Of a stretch of 64,000 nucleotides of DNA, positions 1 through 12,752 are shown one piece after another. The DNA lies in contig FJUW01000005.1 in the NCBI GenBank assembly GCA_900074885.1, positions 154,242 through 218,241 on the forward strand, read 5' to 3'. The notes under the pieces are model-generated. The model did not search any database. It was not told where the DNA came from and saw only the letters and a program-made list of their open reading frames with translations. Source of the stretch: Rhynchosporium graminicola. Taxonomy: Eukaryota; Ascomycota; Leotiomycetes; Helotiales; Ploettnerulaceae. The position numbers and the translations under genes were made by a program. How positions within the stretch are numbered: position 1 is the stretch's first letter; each line of letters starts with the position of its first letter.

Positions 1-3000
1 TAGTAACTCTCTTATAGCAGACCGAAGACTAGTGAATAACGTTTACCTTATTATACTTATCTGTAAGTACGTAGACATAGCTAATTTGAGAGTAGAAGTC
101 TTTTAAATTAGTAAATAAACTATCAGTAAATACAACGAGTTTAAGAGACTTCTTATCTAATTTAACGTATCGGAGACCTTTACTATAGTTAAGCTTTTAC
201 TATAAGATTCTCTTATTTAAGAGCTTAAAGTCTTTCTCTATCGGATTTATAGTTTAAGCGGCAAAAGAGATATTAAACGAAGCTTCCGGCTAAGAAACAG
301 TTACTAAGTATGAACCTCTAGCTCTCTAGGCGGCAAATTGCTCGATTTAGGTGAGACCTTATCGTATATCTCCACGGGAGTTAGTAAGATTAACTAGTTC
401 TTTCTTAATTATTCTTAACGTCTTATCGTACGATTATTGAGACAATCGAATAGAGCTATCAGTTTCTAAGGTAATATGACCTCTATTAAAGTTAATTAGG
501 TATAAAGTAGTTAACTATTCTCTCTCGTTCGACTTAAATCCGGCTTTCTATAGCTCTCTCTCTTCTACGTCTATAAAAGTCTTATTACCGACGAAGAAAG
601 TGTTATTAATCTGAAGACTAAGAGCTCCTATATTAGCTTCACCTGAAATAAATAGTAGATACGTGTCGAACGTCGATAGTACTATATGGAGCTTCTTAAC
701 CTTATGTCTATAGTATATACCGAACTAATGGTTCGCTGATTCTGGTATACCGTATATAGGCCTAACGTACCGCAAAAACTAATGTAGCTAAGCTAGAATC
801 TCCTTTAGAGGGCGCACGAAGAAGTCACGTATTAGGTATGACGTAGACTGAGTATAAGCTTATATAATATCATAGCTATATACCTTAAACTCAGGGTATA
901 TAACTGCGTATACTAGTAGTAGTCGTTAGCTGACTCGTTGAATAGTTAGTGATATAGTGAGTACTTAGTTCTTTCTAGAGTCGTTATACGCTTGTACAAC
1001 TAGTCTAGACTTCTCGTAGGCCTTCTATATACCTTCAAATTTTGTCTAGTCAATGAATTTAGCGTTAAAGACCCTAGCTCCAGCTAGTAATTCATCTTTA
1101 TAGACTAATTCAAAGATCCCTATAGCAATTAAACTATTAATCTCCTTACGTCTTAATACAGCGTATTAAGGTTCTACTACTGGGAAACTAATGAATAATT
1201 CATCTATATAATTTAAGTAAACTTTAACGTTATTATCTCTGAATCGAATTAGCTTTCGTCGATCTCGATAAGGTTACTTCTTTAGTACTAGTATAAGTCG
1301 ATTTGACTTAGTAGTACTAAGTAATAGTACTCCTAGGAGTAAGATAGGGGGTAGTAAGAGTATAATTTCAGGTATAATACTCTCTAGTTCGTCAGAATCG
1401 ATATCTTCTTCGTACTATAGTTTAATCGATGTAAAGCGAAAGGTTATTAGTCCGCTATTGATTTCTACTATATAGTTCTCTCCGTCTATAGAAATAAGTA
1501 GCTAAGGTCTATCCTAGAAGCCTTTCTCTCTCTAAACTAGTACTAGAGAGTTCAATAGAAAGTCTCTCACTACTATAGAACTAGGTCTATTTCGAGTATT
1601 TAGGGTATTATTAACTTACTGACGACTCTATAGTTTACGAATCTCCTCTATAGTCTTATAAAGTGCAGTAGCTCGTTAGGAGACTAATAGCGAAGGTACG
1701 TCTATCTCTACTATTCTGGGATATACTCCAAATACTAGTAAAACAGGTATAATTCCACTAAGTCCAGAAATATAGTTAATTATATAGAATACTATCTGTA
1801 GTACTATATCTTAACTAAAGTGCGGTAATTCCTTACGAATTATCATATAAGCTCTCTTCAGAGGGCTGTAGTATCTCTCTACCTTGCTAATAGAATAGTG
1901 AGCCTCTATAGGTACAACTTTGACTATAGAACCCTCTGTCTTGGTACTCTATACGAATTCTTTTGATTTAAATTACGTACCTACGTCTATAATAATAAAA
2001 TCCGATAGTCTAAGGTAGGTATCTATCTATACCTGCTTAAATCAGTTCTATACGTGTTCTGCAGATATATTAGTAAGAAAACCTCTATTCTGAAAAGTAG
2101 TACCTTAGTCGACTATATATAAGACTTGCCGATTGTCTAGTTATATGATATCAATCACTACTTCGTAATTGAAGTATATATTATTAGTATCGTAGAGCTT
2201 GAACTTGAATCTGCCTAGCGATCTTCCGTATAGCTAATAATACTTATAGAGCTTAGTAAGCTCCTTTAGTACCCCTGAGTTGTGCTCGTGACCGGCCTAT
2301 TATAGTAAATCTTCCAGCTTTCTTACTAAAGGGTATCCGAATCAGTAGTGAAGTCGACGTAAATCCGTCTCCGTAAGTACTCTCGTATTCGACTAGAAGC
2401 ACTCCGTAATATACGTCTTAAGTAACTCCTTCTAGAGTAAGAAGAGGTGGCCGAATCTCCGTATAACTAGTATATCTCCCTATAGCGTAACGAGTACATT
2501 GCGAAGATTATCTAATATAACTCTAAGCTTATCTATATCGTCTAAATAGAGTAGAAACGGGGTATCTATAGCTATAACCTTAAATTAGATCTTTCTAATT
2601 AGAGAAGGTATAATTACTATACTAATAGAAGTAGCTTTACTAATACCGAATTTAATATTTATTCCACGGGAAGGCAAGAGTTCAGCCTTATATAGAGCCT
2701 TATAGGCTTCGTATTAACCTTTACCTACTATAGATACCTTTGCTACTCTAGTATCGATCATAATTCTATGAAAAACTAACGAATTATATTAGGGGCTGCT
2801 TATTATCGTCTCTGCGGTCAGGTTCTCTTCCGTAGCTTCTTCGGCAGTATCTAAGAGGTGTTTAAAAGCCGTATTTGCTAGGGTTTCTGTTATTAGCTGT
2901 GCGGCTACTACTAAGACAGGTCCTATAGAAGTCATGAATAGAGCTTCCGGCTAAGCGTCGGAATCGTAGTCTATATCGCTCCCGGCTTCGCATGAGGTAA

Positions 3001-3050
3001 AGGCAGTAGCTATATACTTGTCTTTTATACTTTCGTACTCTGCGACGTAT
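1..3050 (-). pseudogene. copia pol (GAG-pre-integrase, integrase, expected RT/RNase H)
   Basis: On the minus strand around 2380-2180 the translation has the copia GAG-pre-integrase pattern: an LRRLHY..DTP stretch (the RFGHP-type His motif), then a Leu/Lys-rich helix, a Cys pair region near 2245 and GRFKFKLYD near 2200. It continues into the integrase core with VVIDIIxLDNRQVLYIVD near 2160-2100, where Trp and Glu codons are stops. The order pre-integrase then integrase toward lower coordinates agrees with copia. I did not pin the RT YVDD motif in the RIP-damaged part below 1600. Several in-frame stops per 100 codons mean it cannot encode a working polyprotein. Confidence 0.75.
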
Positions 3051-4880
3051 TATCTGTATACTTTCTTAAAGACTCTTCCAAAGTTACCTTTAAACTTAGA
3101 AGAGTTCTTCGCCTTGAACTTCTCCTTAGCTTTCTCTCTTTCTTCCACTATATGGTCGAAGGACATATGATCTATAGTATTATATACCCAGCACTTCTTA
3201 GCGTTACCTTCCTTATCTAGCGTATTTATCTTCTTCTCTCCTTATATTCTGAATCGCCCTTTATTATCTCTCTTCTCTCCGTATACTTATCCTTTATCGG
3301 AATCGCTTCGGAATTTTCGATTAGTATAGAAAGTAGTACTAGTTACAGGGTATGCGTACTCGTAGTTGACGATAGAGGTTCTGATAGAAGTAATCGTCTT
3401 TTCAGTAGAAGTTATAAGTTAAGCTAGAGTAATTTAGTAGGCTTCCGAGCTTTAGTAAGCAGTAATAACCTTATTTATAACGAACTTCTTATAGCGTAAT
3501 TCAAAGGGTATGCTATAATATAGCTCTCTAATCTGCGTAGAGAGTATATCAAAGCACTCTGAAGTCGTCTTTCCAGGGTTCTTTTCCTTGATCGATTTAA
3601 GAGTAAGAAGATTCTATATAGTTAGGGAAGATCTGCTAAACTCCTCGCTCTTAAACTGATCTATTATATTCTTTAGTATAGTTTCGAATTTAATAATCAG
3701 AGAGGTTCTAGGGATACTATTCAGACTATAATAGTAATATTAGAGAGTAGCGCCTTTCAGTATTAATAGAAACGCCTTACTATACTCCTCCGGTGGAATC
3801 TCGGCTCTTAAGCAGGCGTCGTAGAATATTCTGACCTTACTACTGAAGCTATCTCTATCTCCCTTGAATTTCATCTCTTCTGGAAATATACGGGAGAAGC
3901 TGGCGATCTCCTTTCTATACGACTTCTCCTTCTCCTTCCGTACTGTATTATAGTACTCTCCCTCTCCTCCTCTAGCTCCTTAGTAGCTATCTCCTCCTCC
4001 TCCTCCTCCTCTTCCTTAGGAGCTTTCTCCTCCTTGGTAGCTTCCTCCTCCTCTAGCTCCTCCTCCTCTACTCTCCGTATTCTTCGGTGTACACTTTCTA
4101 TGGTATCGCTGCTCTTCTCTATTCTAGTTAGAGGAGGTCTCTTTATATTACTATACTTCTTCGGTAGAATCTCGGTCTTGTTGTGGAGGTTCGTAGTATT
4201 CTTTATTAAAGTCGAATTCGCTAATAAGAGGTAAGCAAAATATAGTAAAGAATCTTTAAAAAAGTCTATAGAACTCCTTCTTTAATCTCTTATACTCTAA
4301 CTTGTCTTATTAAGTAGCTATATCGTTTATTATCTTCTTCTCTCTCTTATCTCGCTATTACTACGCAGATATCTGCTTCTCTAGTACTAGTAGGTTTAAT
4401 ACTATATACTATAGCTATACAGAGAGTATCTTCTCTCCTACTATGGTCTCTAGTTCCTTTAAGGTCTAACTACTACGTATAGTATCCTATGGAGTATATA
4501 GAAGCTTGTATAGCTCCTGCGCAGGTTCGTCGCCTTCTTCGATAAATATACCTTTAGTACGTAAGGTAAATATGAGGTTATTATTTGACGATTTCTTAAT
4601 AGATTTAAAAGAGTCTACTATCTAACCTTCGTATATCTCCTTAAATAAGGAGTATAAGAGTCTATCTATATAGTCAGAGCTCTTAATTTATCTGATAAGA
4701 CCTTCTTCCTATTTCCGTATAGTCTCCGGGTCTAGTAGGTCCTTGCCGGAGTTCGCAGGTGTATCGAAAGCACTAACCTCGGGGGTATTATTATCTCTTA
4801 CTATATTAAAGGTCTGATTCGTATAAGTGTTTTAGTACTATTCCGAGGTTATTTAGAATAGTAGTTATAGAGTTATTCTT
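3051..4880 (-). pseudogene. copia gag with zinc-knuckle-like segment and Glu-rich tract
   Basis: The minus strand at about 3870-3750 reads MKFKGDRDSFSSKVRIFYDA followed by CLRAEIPPEEYSKAFLLILKG, which matches the capsid-like core of fungal copia gag proteins. Further downstream, at about 3210-3150, KKCWVYNTIDHMSFDHI stands where these proteins carry a Cys/His knuckle; one Cys remains and expected Cys/His positions are Tyr or other residues, as C>T/G>A change would give. N-terminal to the core, about 4090-3950, GAG/GAA triplets give a long Glu-rich low-complexity tract; its complement on the plus strand is a Ser-rich open frame that is only a shadow. Stops interrupt the frame. Confidence 0.75.
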
Positions 4881-4883
4881 AAG

Positions 4884-5461
4884 TGTTATATAGTGGGAAG
4901 CGCTAGTGTAGCGCGTTTAAGTTTTGACTTCGAGTTTTCGGCGTAACTTAAAAGCGCGTTCTTTGAAGTCGGGTTACGGTGGTAATCGAAGTACGTAGAA
5001 GGTAATAGTGGTATAATATGCTAGAATTCGAATCCTTTGACCGTGTCGCAGGTAGAATCCAGGCAAATTATCTTAGTAATTCAAGTCAAATAATATAGAA
5101 AAGACTATATCTTCTCTAGTACTTGAGCTATTGCTGTAGTAGATATCTCTACTCTTCAAGATTTACTAGCGCGCTCTTTTTAGTAGTCGGAATTCTTAGA
5201 ATCTAAGAATTTGACTGCTTTTAAAGAGTGAAATGATCTATGCGTCTATTGATTAATATTAGTATCACTCTATCGTAGTACGTATAATCAAGTAGTCTGC
5301 GTGAGCTAAAGTATAGTAATAATAGTAGTAGTATTATCTGTTGTATCGTGGCTGTCTTTCCTAGGTAGTCGAGACTCCGTAAGGGAGATATATCTGGCCG
5401 GCTAAACCCCGGTGCAGATACTCGACTAACACGTGACTATGGACCAACATATGGACCAACA
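4884..5461 (-). repeat. copia 5' LTR (inner border tentative)
   Basis: The outer end at 5461 is firm because gypsy copy A resumes at 5462. The minus-strand start is TGTTGG with two nearby copies of TGTTGGTCC. The inner border at 4884 is chosen because the plus strand there starts TGTTA, giving TGTT...AACA ends on a 578-bp unit; no standard initiator-tRNA primer-binding site was recognised next to it, so this border is a guess. The segment is less AT-biased than its surroundings and contains two hairpin-forming inverted repeats. Confidence 0.5.
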
Positions 5462-6510
5462 ATTAGGAATAGTATTCTCTCTCTTAGTACTATATATCGG
5501 AATAGAGTTTATTAGGTTATTAAACTCTATTATACGCGGAGATTATAGTATTAGTTCTAGTGAGAAAGTCGAAGATAAGCAAGGGACTCTTATAAGGAAC
5601 TTATCTTATATAGAGATTAGTCTATCTATAGTATCTTCTAGAGAGTTATTCTTTTCCTTCTAGTCCGCTAATCGTTATAAGAGGGAATAGATCAGGTTCG
5701 AGTTACTTATAGTAGTAGGAGTATTTAGCGATTATACTCCTAGTGAATTTCGCTTTTATTTTCCTTTCCCTCTTAGTTAGTACTTTCTTAATAAGGTATT
5801 AATATTCTCTAGAGTAAGAGATATTTAGAGTAAAGAAGAGTATAATAGATTAAGTTCAGAGGTAGAGCGGGGGGGATCGCGTCGAGTTCCCCTAGAACTA
5901 GAGGGGTCTCTAGTTTATTAGTTAAGAGCTATAATAGTAGCTTAAAAAGGAGTATATCAGGACTATTTCGGCGGCGATATATAGAGGTTAAAGTTCTAAG
6001 GTATTTATTATACTTTCTTCAAAATCTGTTTATAATTCCTTTATACTAAGAGAGTTATTAAAAGAGTATTAGCGAAAACCTCCTCTATTATACTATTTAT
6101 AATAAGCTAAATTAAACCCTGATTTATAGTTATCCGAGAGATCTCTAGTATCTCGGCTATATGCGAGTAGTTATCGAATAACTAACTTAGTAGTAAGATA
6201 TTATAGTAAGCTATCTCCGGCTATCTTGATCTTTTTGTTTAATATAATAATATAAGACTTAAGGTAGTATATAAGTAAGAATAAACAAGTAGGGAGGCTA
6301 AGAGCGATCTTATATAATCTACTATAAAGGAAATAAAAAGATAAGGAAGGAAGAAGAAGAGAGATAGAGTATAAAGCACTTTATATATATGCGCTAGTAC
6401 TAGTCCGATACTATACCGGGTCGGATACTAGTTCTGCCGGGATACCTGTGAACTTAGGCCCTATTATCTATCCTTCTTCTCATATGATATTCAGGTGAGC
6501 TATCGTCATA
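5462..6510 (-). mobile_element. Ty3/gypsy copy A, 5' part (LTR plus leader/gag start)
   Basis: 5462-6242 matches the stretches at 28385-29173, 27110-27892, 48105-48885 and 56275-57069, which precede the right-hand LTR in the other copies. Copy A lies on the minus strand, so its 5' LTR is 6243-6510 and the rest of the element should continue left of the inserted copia, outside the window. On the right it joins gypsy copy B at an internal position of B, so A inserted into B; the expected 5-bp duplication on this side is ATCTT (6511-6515). A plus-strand open frame over 5433-5663 straddles the copia/gypsy joint and is spurious. Confidence 0.85.
6243..6510 (-). repeat. 5' LTR of gypsy copy A
   Basis: This is the 268-bp family LTR, starting TATAATAATA (RIP form of TGTAACGACA) and ending TATCGTCATA (RIP form of TGTCGTCACA). 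It is the same length as all other complete copies in the window. Confidence 0.92.
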
Positions 6511-7265
6511 ATCTTACGCCTTAGTACCTTACTAATAAGTTTAAGACTAGTAATAAAATAATCTCCTTATTAGAGGAGAACTTCCTTACTAGTTTAGAGA
6601 AAGATAACTATTATAATACTTTCTACTACTTAGAAATATAATAACCTAGCTATATACGCGAGACTTTCGCTAAGTTTTATAATCGATTTTAAAGCGCTAT
6701 TATCTAAAGTAAGATTAAAAAGAAAGAGTAGTTCTTCTATATATAAGATAAGATTATACTATCTTTACGCGCTTTAACTCTTATTATTAAACTAATATGA
6801 AATAAGGACTACGCTTCTATAGTTAGATCTTTACTTTCTTTTAATACTAAGTATTACTATAACTTAGAATATACTTATCCCGAGAAAGCTATTACTTAAG
6901 TATAGTACTATAAGCCGACTATTACTATTACAACCTCTACTAGTTCTACTTCTTACTAGCCCCTAAGCTTAGCCCCTCGATAAACTACTCCTGTACTATA
7001 CGTATATACTTCTACCCTAGTATAGGCTAGTACTCTCTCCGCGCTAAAACGCCTTACTACCTCGACTGCGGAACCTCTTAAGTATTATAGCTATAGATAG
7101 CTCGGTTATATTAAGCTAGACTACTCTAACTTACTTAAGGTTTAATTAATTAACGAATTTCCGGAAGAGAAGAGAGTAACCGAGGAAGTAGTAGAGGATA
7201 TACTCTCCGAATCTGAACTAATACTAGAAGGAAACGATAAGGCTTAGGTAAAAACTCTTTCCTAA
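6511..7265 (+). pseudogene. gypsy gag (copy B), 5'-truncated
   Basis: The translation contains FLTSLEKDNYYNTFYYLEI- and YIRETFAKFYNRF-like segments of a retrotransposon capsid, then a zinc knuckle near 7080-7130 in which the Cys and His of the CX2CX4HX4C pattern are read as Tyr (TGT to TAT, CAT to TAT), a direct RIP effect. It ends in an acidic tail around FPEEKRVTEEVVEDILSES. Stops replace Gln and Trp codons. The N-terminal part of gag was cut off by copy A; related N-terminal sequence survives at 5462-6242 and 27000-27892. Confidence 0.8.
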
Positions 7266-7329
7266 GTCTATATAAGTATAATCTCTTTAATCTTAACCTT
7301 AACTCCTTAATAAGAAGTAAGTAATTCAT

Positions 7330-10300
7330 ATACTTAACTATAGTTAGTATAAATAGGCTAAGAGTCTCTATAAATAGCTTAATTAATACCGGAGCGAATA
7401 GTTATCTATTTATTAAATCGCACTCTTACTAGATAACTATCAGGGGCCCTTAGTATTAAAATCAAGCTACTGCTCTATTCTATTCTAATACGTAAGTTCT
7501 AATAATCTATTAGAACTTATATTACTTATTTTATATATTTATACTTTTCTATTAATAATAGAGGTATTTATAACTACTCTTTTATTCTTCTCGATTTAGA
7601 ATAATAAGATATTATTATTAGTATTAAATAGATATAACGATTCTAAGTTAAGCTAGATACGCTTTACTATAAGCTACTATAACCGGAATAATACTTAGTT
7701 ACCTTCTGATATAATAAGGAGATAATTATAACTCTATTACCTCGTAAACCTAGTATTAATTAATCTTACTAAATCGACGCTAACGCGTAGGACTTAGCTA
7801 TAAACTAGCTAAACTAATACTAATTATATTAAATAATAGTAATATAATATATTAATATATTATCCTTATTATTTAACTTATTTCTGCTAATCGCTAAGGA
7901 ATCTGAACCCTTTTCCGCTCCGAATCTAGCGAGAAAAGTACTTGCGCTGAAACCTTACTATAAGTACTCCTTTTAACCTCTAAGGATCTAGAAACTAATT
8001 CTAATTTATTAAATTAGTACTATAGCTTTTTACTTTAATATAAAATATAAAAGCTTCGAATTATTCTTTATTAGTATCTACGAGATAGACCGCCTCTTAT
8101 AAGACTATCTAAATAGCGACTCCCCTAAGGATCCTGATACCGAACGACTTATAGTCGAAAAGCTACCGGAATAATATTATACTCTTAAAGGGGCCTTTTC
8201 TAAGTAGAATTCTAATATTCTTCTACTATATCGCTTATATAATTATAAAACTATTCTAAAAGAACTATTACCTAATATATATTTGCTCTTATATTAGTAA
8301 TCTATAGACGAACTATAAGTAACTAAGGAGTACCTTATAGAGAACTTAGATAAGGGATTTATCGAATCTAGCTAAAGTCCCTTTATATTATCTATACTAT
8401 TCGTTAAGAAAGCTGATAAAGGATTACGCTTCTATATTAACTATTATAAGCTTAATATAATCACTCGAAAGGATTTATATCTAATACTTAGGATTAATAA
8501 GCTTTTAACTTATATATCTAAAGTAATAATCTTTATTAAACTAGATATCCGGGTAATATTTAATTATATCTATATAGACCTCGAATCAGAGGAGTATACT
8601 ATCTTCTGAACCTGCTTCAGATCCTATAAATATAAAGTACTACTTTTTAAGCTTTATAATAGACCTAGTACGTACTAATAATATATAAATAATATACTAC
8701 TAAACTACTTAGATAACTTCTATATAATATACTTAGATAATATCCTTATATACTCGGAAACGCTCTAGGAATATAAAGAATATATTAAATTAGTACTATA
8801 ATACTTAATAGATATCAGACTCTAAGTAGATATTAAGAAAAGCGAGTTCCATATTACTCGGACTAAATACCTCAGATATATTATTATTACTAATAGAATC
8901 GAGCCAGATCCTAAGAAAGTAGTACTATTAGTAGACTAGAAGTACCCCGAAATAGTAATAGCTATAAAATCTTTCTTAAGATTCTATAGTTTCTACTATT
9001 AATTTATTCGGAATTTCGGTCTTATTATTAAATCTCTCTTAATACTTACTAGGCCTATAGTACTATAGAATTTCACTAACGATTATAAGAAATCCTTCGA
9101 CGATTTACATTAATAGCTACTATTAGTATAGAAACTATACTATTTCGACTCTGAATTACTAACTAAACTAGAAACTAATACTTCTAATAATATAATAGCT
9201 ATAGTTATCTTCTAATTATATAAAGATAACTAGTAGTACTTAATTAGATTCTACTCTTATATTTTTAATAGATATAAACTAAACTAGAAGATCTATAATA
9301 AGGAACTATACGCTATTATTAAGTCTTTCCGGAAATAGAGATCGGAACTTATATCTCTATAACGCTATACTAGCGTATATATAGACTATCGATCCTTAGA
9401 ATACTTTATAATTACTAAAGTCCTAACTAATAAGTAAGTTAGATAGATAGAATTCCTTTCTGAATTTAACTTCTAAATTATATATACGCTTAGTAAAGAT
9501 AATACTAAAGTCGATATCTTTAGCTAAAGGGAATAAGGTCTAAGGATATAAGAATAATAGAAACAGGATAATAGATCTCGGGTTTTATTATCTCTAGATT
9601 ACTTAGATCTTAAGATTAACGCAGAACTAGCTAAATATTATATCGATTAAATTAGTTATATATACTTAATATCGCTAGGAACTAATACGCTACCGGAACT
9701 CGTATATAACTCCTTTAATTTGATCGAGAAACTATACTAATTTAACTAAGAATCGTTCTCTAACGAACGGAATATATTAGGAGATAGCTATACTATTAAT
9801 AATAGTTTACTACTTTATAATAGTTATCTATACGTATAACGCTATACATTGCTATATACTTATTTAATTAGCGAAATCTACGATTAAGTTTCCTTTACTT
9901 ATCTAAATACTCGTAAGACTACTAAGATAATTTCTACTTATTACTATTAGAAAGGACTCGTATCGGATATAAAATAGTATACTTATAATTACTACTTATA
10001 TTAATAGTCTTATCTGAAGAAGACGAAATAGTAAGGATTCCTCTACTTATTACTAGTATTTAGCTACCTTATATAGTACTTAGCTATAGATTTTAAGGAC
10101 TTCTCGCCTAATAACTAGAGATTTAATAAGATATTAGTATTTATTAACTACTTAGGGAAGGACTCTATATCGATATTATACTACTATAATATCGATACCT
10201 GCAGGATAATAATATTATTTATCTAATAGATATATTATTTCAGATATACCCTTAAGTTAATTATATCTAACTAAAGAGCTTAGTTTATCTTATCCTTTTA

Positions 10301-11170
10301 GTAAGAGTTTTATTATATAATTAGAGTTAAGATTAAGCTCTCTACCTCTTTCTACTAGTAGACTAATAGATAAATAGAGATTATAAACTAATATATTAAC
10401 TAATACCTTAGACCCTTTATTAATTGCTACTAGAGTAACTAGGGCGAACTACTACTAATAATAGACCGCGCTTAAGTAACTCTACCTTACGAATCTATTA
10501 GTATAGCGTTATACACTCTTAAATATAGTATACTACTACGGAATAGCTAGGATTAGAAGTGACTTACTATATCGATACTATAAGAGAGGATTAATTATAC
10601 TAATACTAAATCCTTAGCTAATCGTACTAAATCTACTATTAAGATTATAAAAGCTAATATACTAGCTACTTAGTAGAGGATAAGCGCTATAACTAACCCG
10701 AAACGGCATAGTATTAACTAAGAAGTTAAAGATAAGGTATTTCTCTCTATAAGAAACCTTAAGAATTACTAGCTAAGTAAGAAGCTATCTAGCCTCTAAG
10801 TAAGACTATATTAAGTCCTAGCTAAGATCGGATACTCTTATAAGCTAGATTTACTCTCTAGATCTTCTATATATAATATATACGCTTCCGAATTACTCTT
10901 TAAGGACCCGGACGACTTATTACTAAGCTAAGAGTTACTAAACTTACTCCCGGAAGTTATCGCTACTTAAGAAGAGTAAGAGTTATAAGATATACTTACT
11001 ATATAGCTCTTAAGAAGTAATCTGAAGTATTAAGTTAGCTAGCTAAGCTATAACCCGGACTTAACTTAGTATAACGCTTTTAACTTAATAGATACTCTAT
11101 ATAAGCTTAGAGACTTCTATACTACTAACTTAAGTAAACTTAGACTTTCGCGTAAACTAGATTAGTAGAT
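7330..11170 (+). pseudogene. gypsy pol (copy B): protease, RT, RNase H, integrase, chromodomain-like tail
   Basis: Protease: LINTGANSYLFIKS near 7380-7420, with the catalytic Asp of DTGA now Asn. RT: PLFALIL..EYLIENLDKGFIES and FVKKADKGLRFYINYYKLN near 8260-8460, and YLDNILIYSE at about 8730-8760 in place of YLDD. Integrase: YLAIDFKDFSP near 10078-10110 carries the first catalytic Asp. The tail near 10870-11120 reads YASELLFKDPDDLLLS, then LRSNLKYQVS with a stop where a Trp is expected and LSYNPDLTQY, which fits a C-terminal chromodomain of the MAGGY/Tf1-like lineage. Numerous stops and active-site losses mean no function is possible. Confidence 0.85.
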
Positions 11171-12739
11171 TAAAGCCTAAGAAAATAGAATAGATAATTA
11201 TAATTACTTAGAGAATAATAAACTATTATAGTTACTAGTATTAAAAATTTATTATTAAGGATAATCTCTTAATTATACTCTATAATAATACTATATCTAA
11301 AACTCTACTTCTTTTACTATTTCTATTTTATTAGCTTTCTCTCTTAAGTTCTCCGGAGCTTTTAGTAAATCTAGAATATCTAGAACTAGAACTATTATAT
11401 CTAACTCCTTATCTAAATCTATTAATATAGCTCTAGTAGTAGACTAAGTATAATAGCTAATCTTATAAGGTTTCTTCTTTAAAGAAAGTCCGAGAGTATC
11501 TAGATCTAATACTATCTCTAAACTAGAAGGTAAATTCCTCTTTCCTCTAGTATTAGATATTATAGCTTTTAATATAGCTTTCTTCGTAAATTCCTATATA
11601 ATACTATTTAACTCCTTTATTTACTTTAATATTATTTATACTATTAACTTAGATTTCGCCGAATCTATTATTAAAAGATCTAAGTCTTATATTATATTAG
11701 TATTATACTAGTATCTAAGAGTTTAAGATCTTAACTTATTACTTTAATAAACTCTAACTTCTTAAATACTTTCTCTATAGAACGCTTTAAAGCTTAAGTC
11801 TCTACTAATTAAGTAGTAGTAATCTCTAATATAATAATAAAAGTAGCAGATTTCGTAAGATAATAGATCTGATTAATCGCCTTATAAGTAGCTATAATAC
11901 TACCCCGATTCAGTTCCGTATCCTTAGCTTTATTACTAGGAAGTAAACTAGATAAGATAATATACTTTATATTAATATAGTTAGGTAATTATAACGTATT
12001 AATATATATAACTATATTTAGGTTTAAGTAACTTATATACTTATAACTACTCTTTAACGCTAAATAATACTTATAAAGCTTAGAGTTAAGCTTATTAAAT
12101 AAATATAGAAGTTCTAGAATAAGAGTATTATTATACTTTATCTTAAGGAAAGCGCGAATATATCGCAGGTAATATATATAATACGTTACTAAAAGAGTAC
12201 TAGCGGGAACTAGTAAGAGTAGTATAGGAATTAGCGTTATAGATCCGTAGAACCCTTATACCTTACCTAAAGACTATCCCTAATACTAAGGTGAGGAGCT
12301 TACTTATAATAAGAGAAGAGTTAATTAAGTCGATTAATATATAAGATTATAATAGACTATTATAGTAGTTAGTAATAATACTTACTCTAGGAATCGTATT
12401 ATAGTCTAAGGAGAGTAAACTTATAAGTTAAAGTAGTTATCGCGATTAAAAAGGAAAAGCTCTAATATTAATAAATCTCTTCCTTTATATATCTTACGCC
12501 TTACTTAAACTCGACTCCTACTATAAATAGATAAAGTAAATACTACTTACCGCCCGATTAAGAAGCTATAACTAATATAATACTATTATAGCGATATAAC
12601 TAATCAGAACCTAATAAAGAACTTACTACTACTAAAGAGCAGCTAGCGCTTATTACGCGAATATCGACGAAAACAGTTATAATAAAGACTAATTCTAGTA
12701 TAAACTATAACCTTCCGAGCTTAGTATTAAGCTCTTCTT

Positions 12740-12752
12740 AGGAGGGGAGTAA
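12740..12752 (+). other. Polypurine tract of gypsy copy B
   Basis: AGGAGGGGAGTAA sits directly before the 3' LTR. The same place in copies D and E (read on the other strand) has nine consecutive C after TTA, and in F and G this has become CCCACCCAC and CTCCTCCTC. Position next to the LTR and purine content identify it as the plus-strand primer. Confidence 0.75.

Larger units (their letters stand above)
1..5461 (-). mobile_element. Ty1/copia LTR retrotransposon, RIP-degraded, 3' end beyond window
   Basis: Reading the minus strand from 5461 downward gives an LTR, a gag gene, then a GAG-pre-integrase and integrase core, in the copia order. The RT/RNase H part should occupy roughly 1-1600 and the 3' LTR lies off the left edge. 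Frames are broken by many TAG/TAA/TGA codons at former Gln and Trp positions, the RIP signature. The outer end reads TGTTGG on the minus strand and abuts gypsy copy A exactly where A's internal sequence resumes (ATTAG at 5462), so this element inserted into A. The second target-site copy is outside the window. Class is confident; exact internal borders are approximate. Confidence 0.85.

Noticed and set aside
4034..4234. Plus-strand Ser-rich open frame
   Set aside because: It is the complement of the Glu-rich tract in the copia gag gene.
5025..5055. tRNA-like TTCGAATCC word in the copia LTR
   Set aside because: No acceptor stem, D arm or anticodon arm can be built around it.
5433..5663. 76-codon plus-strand open frame with an ATG
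   Set aside because: It spans the copia/gypsy joint at 5461/5462, so it is a chance fusion of LTR and gag-leader antisense sequence.
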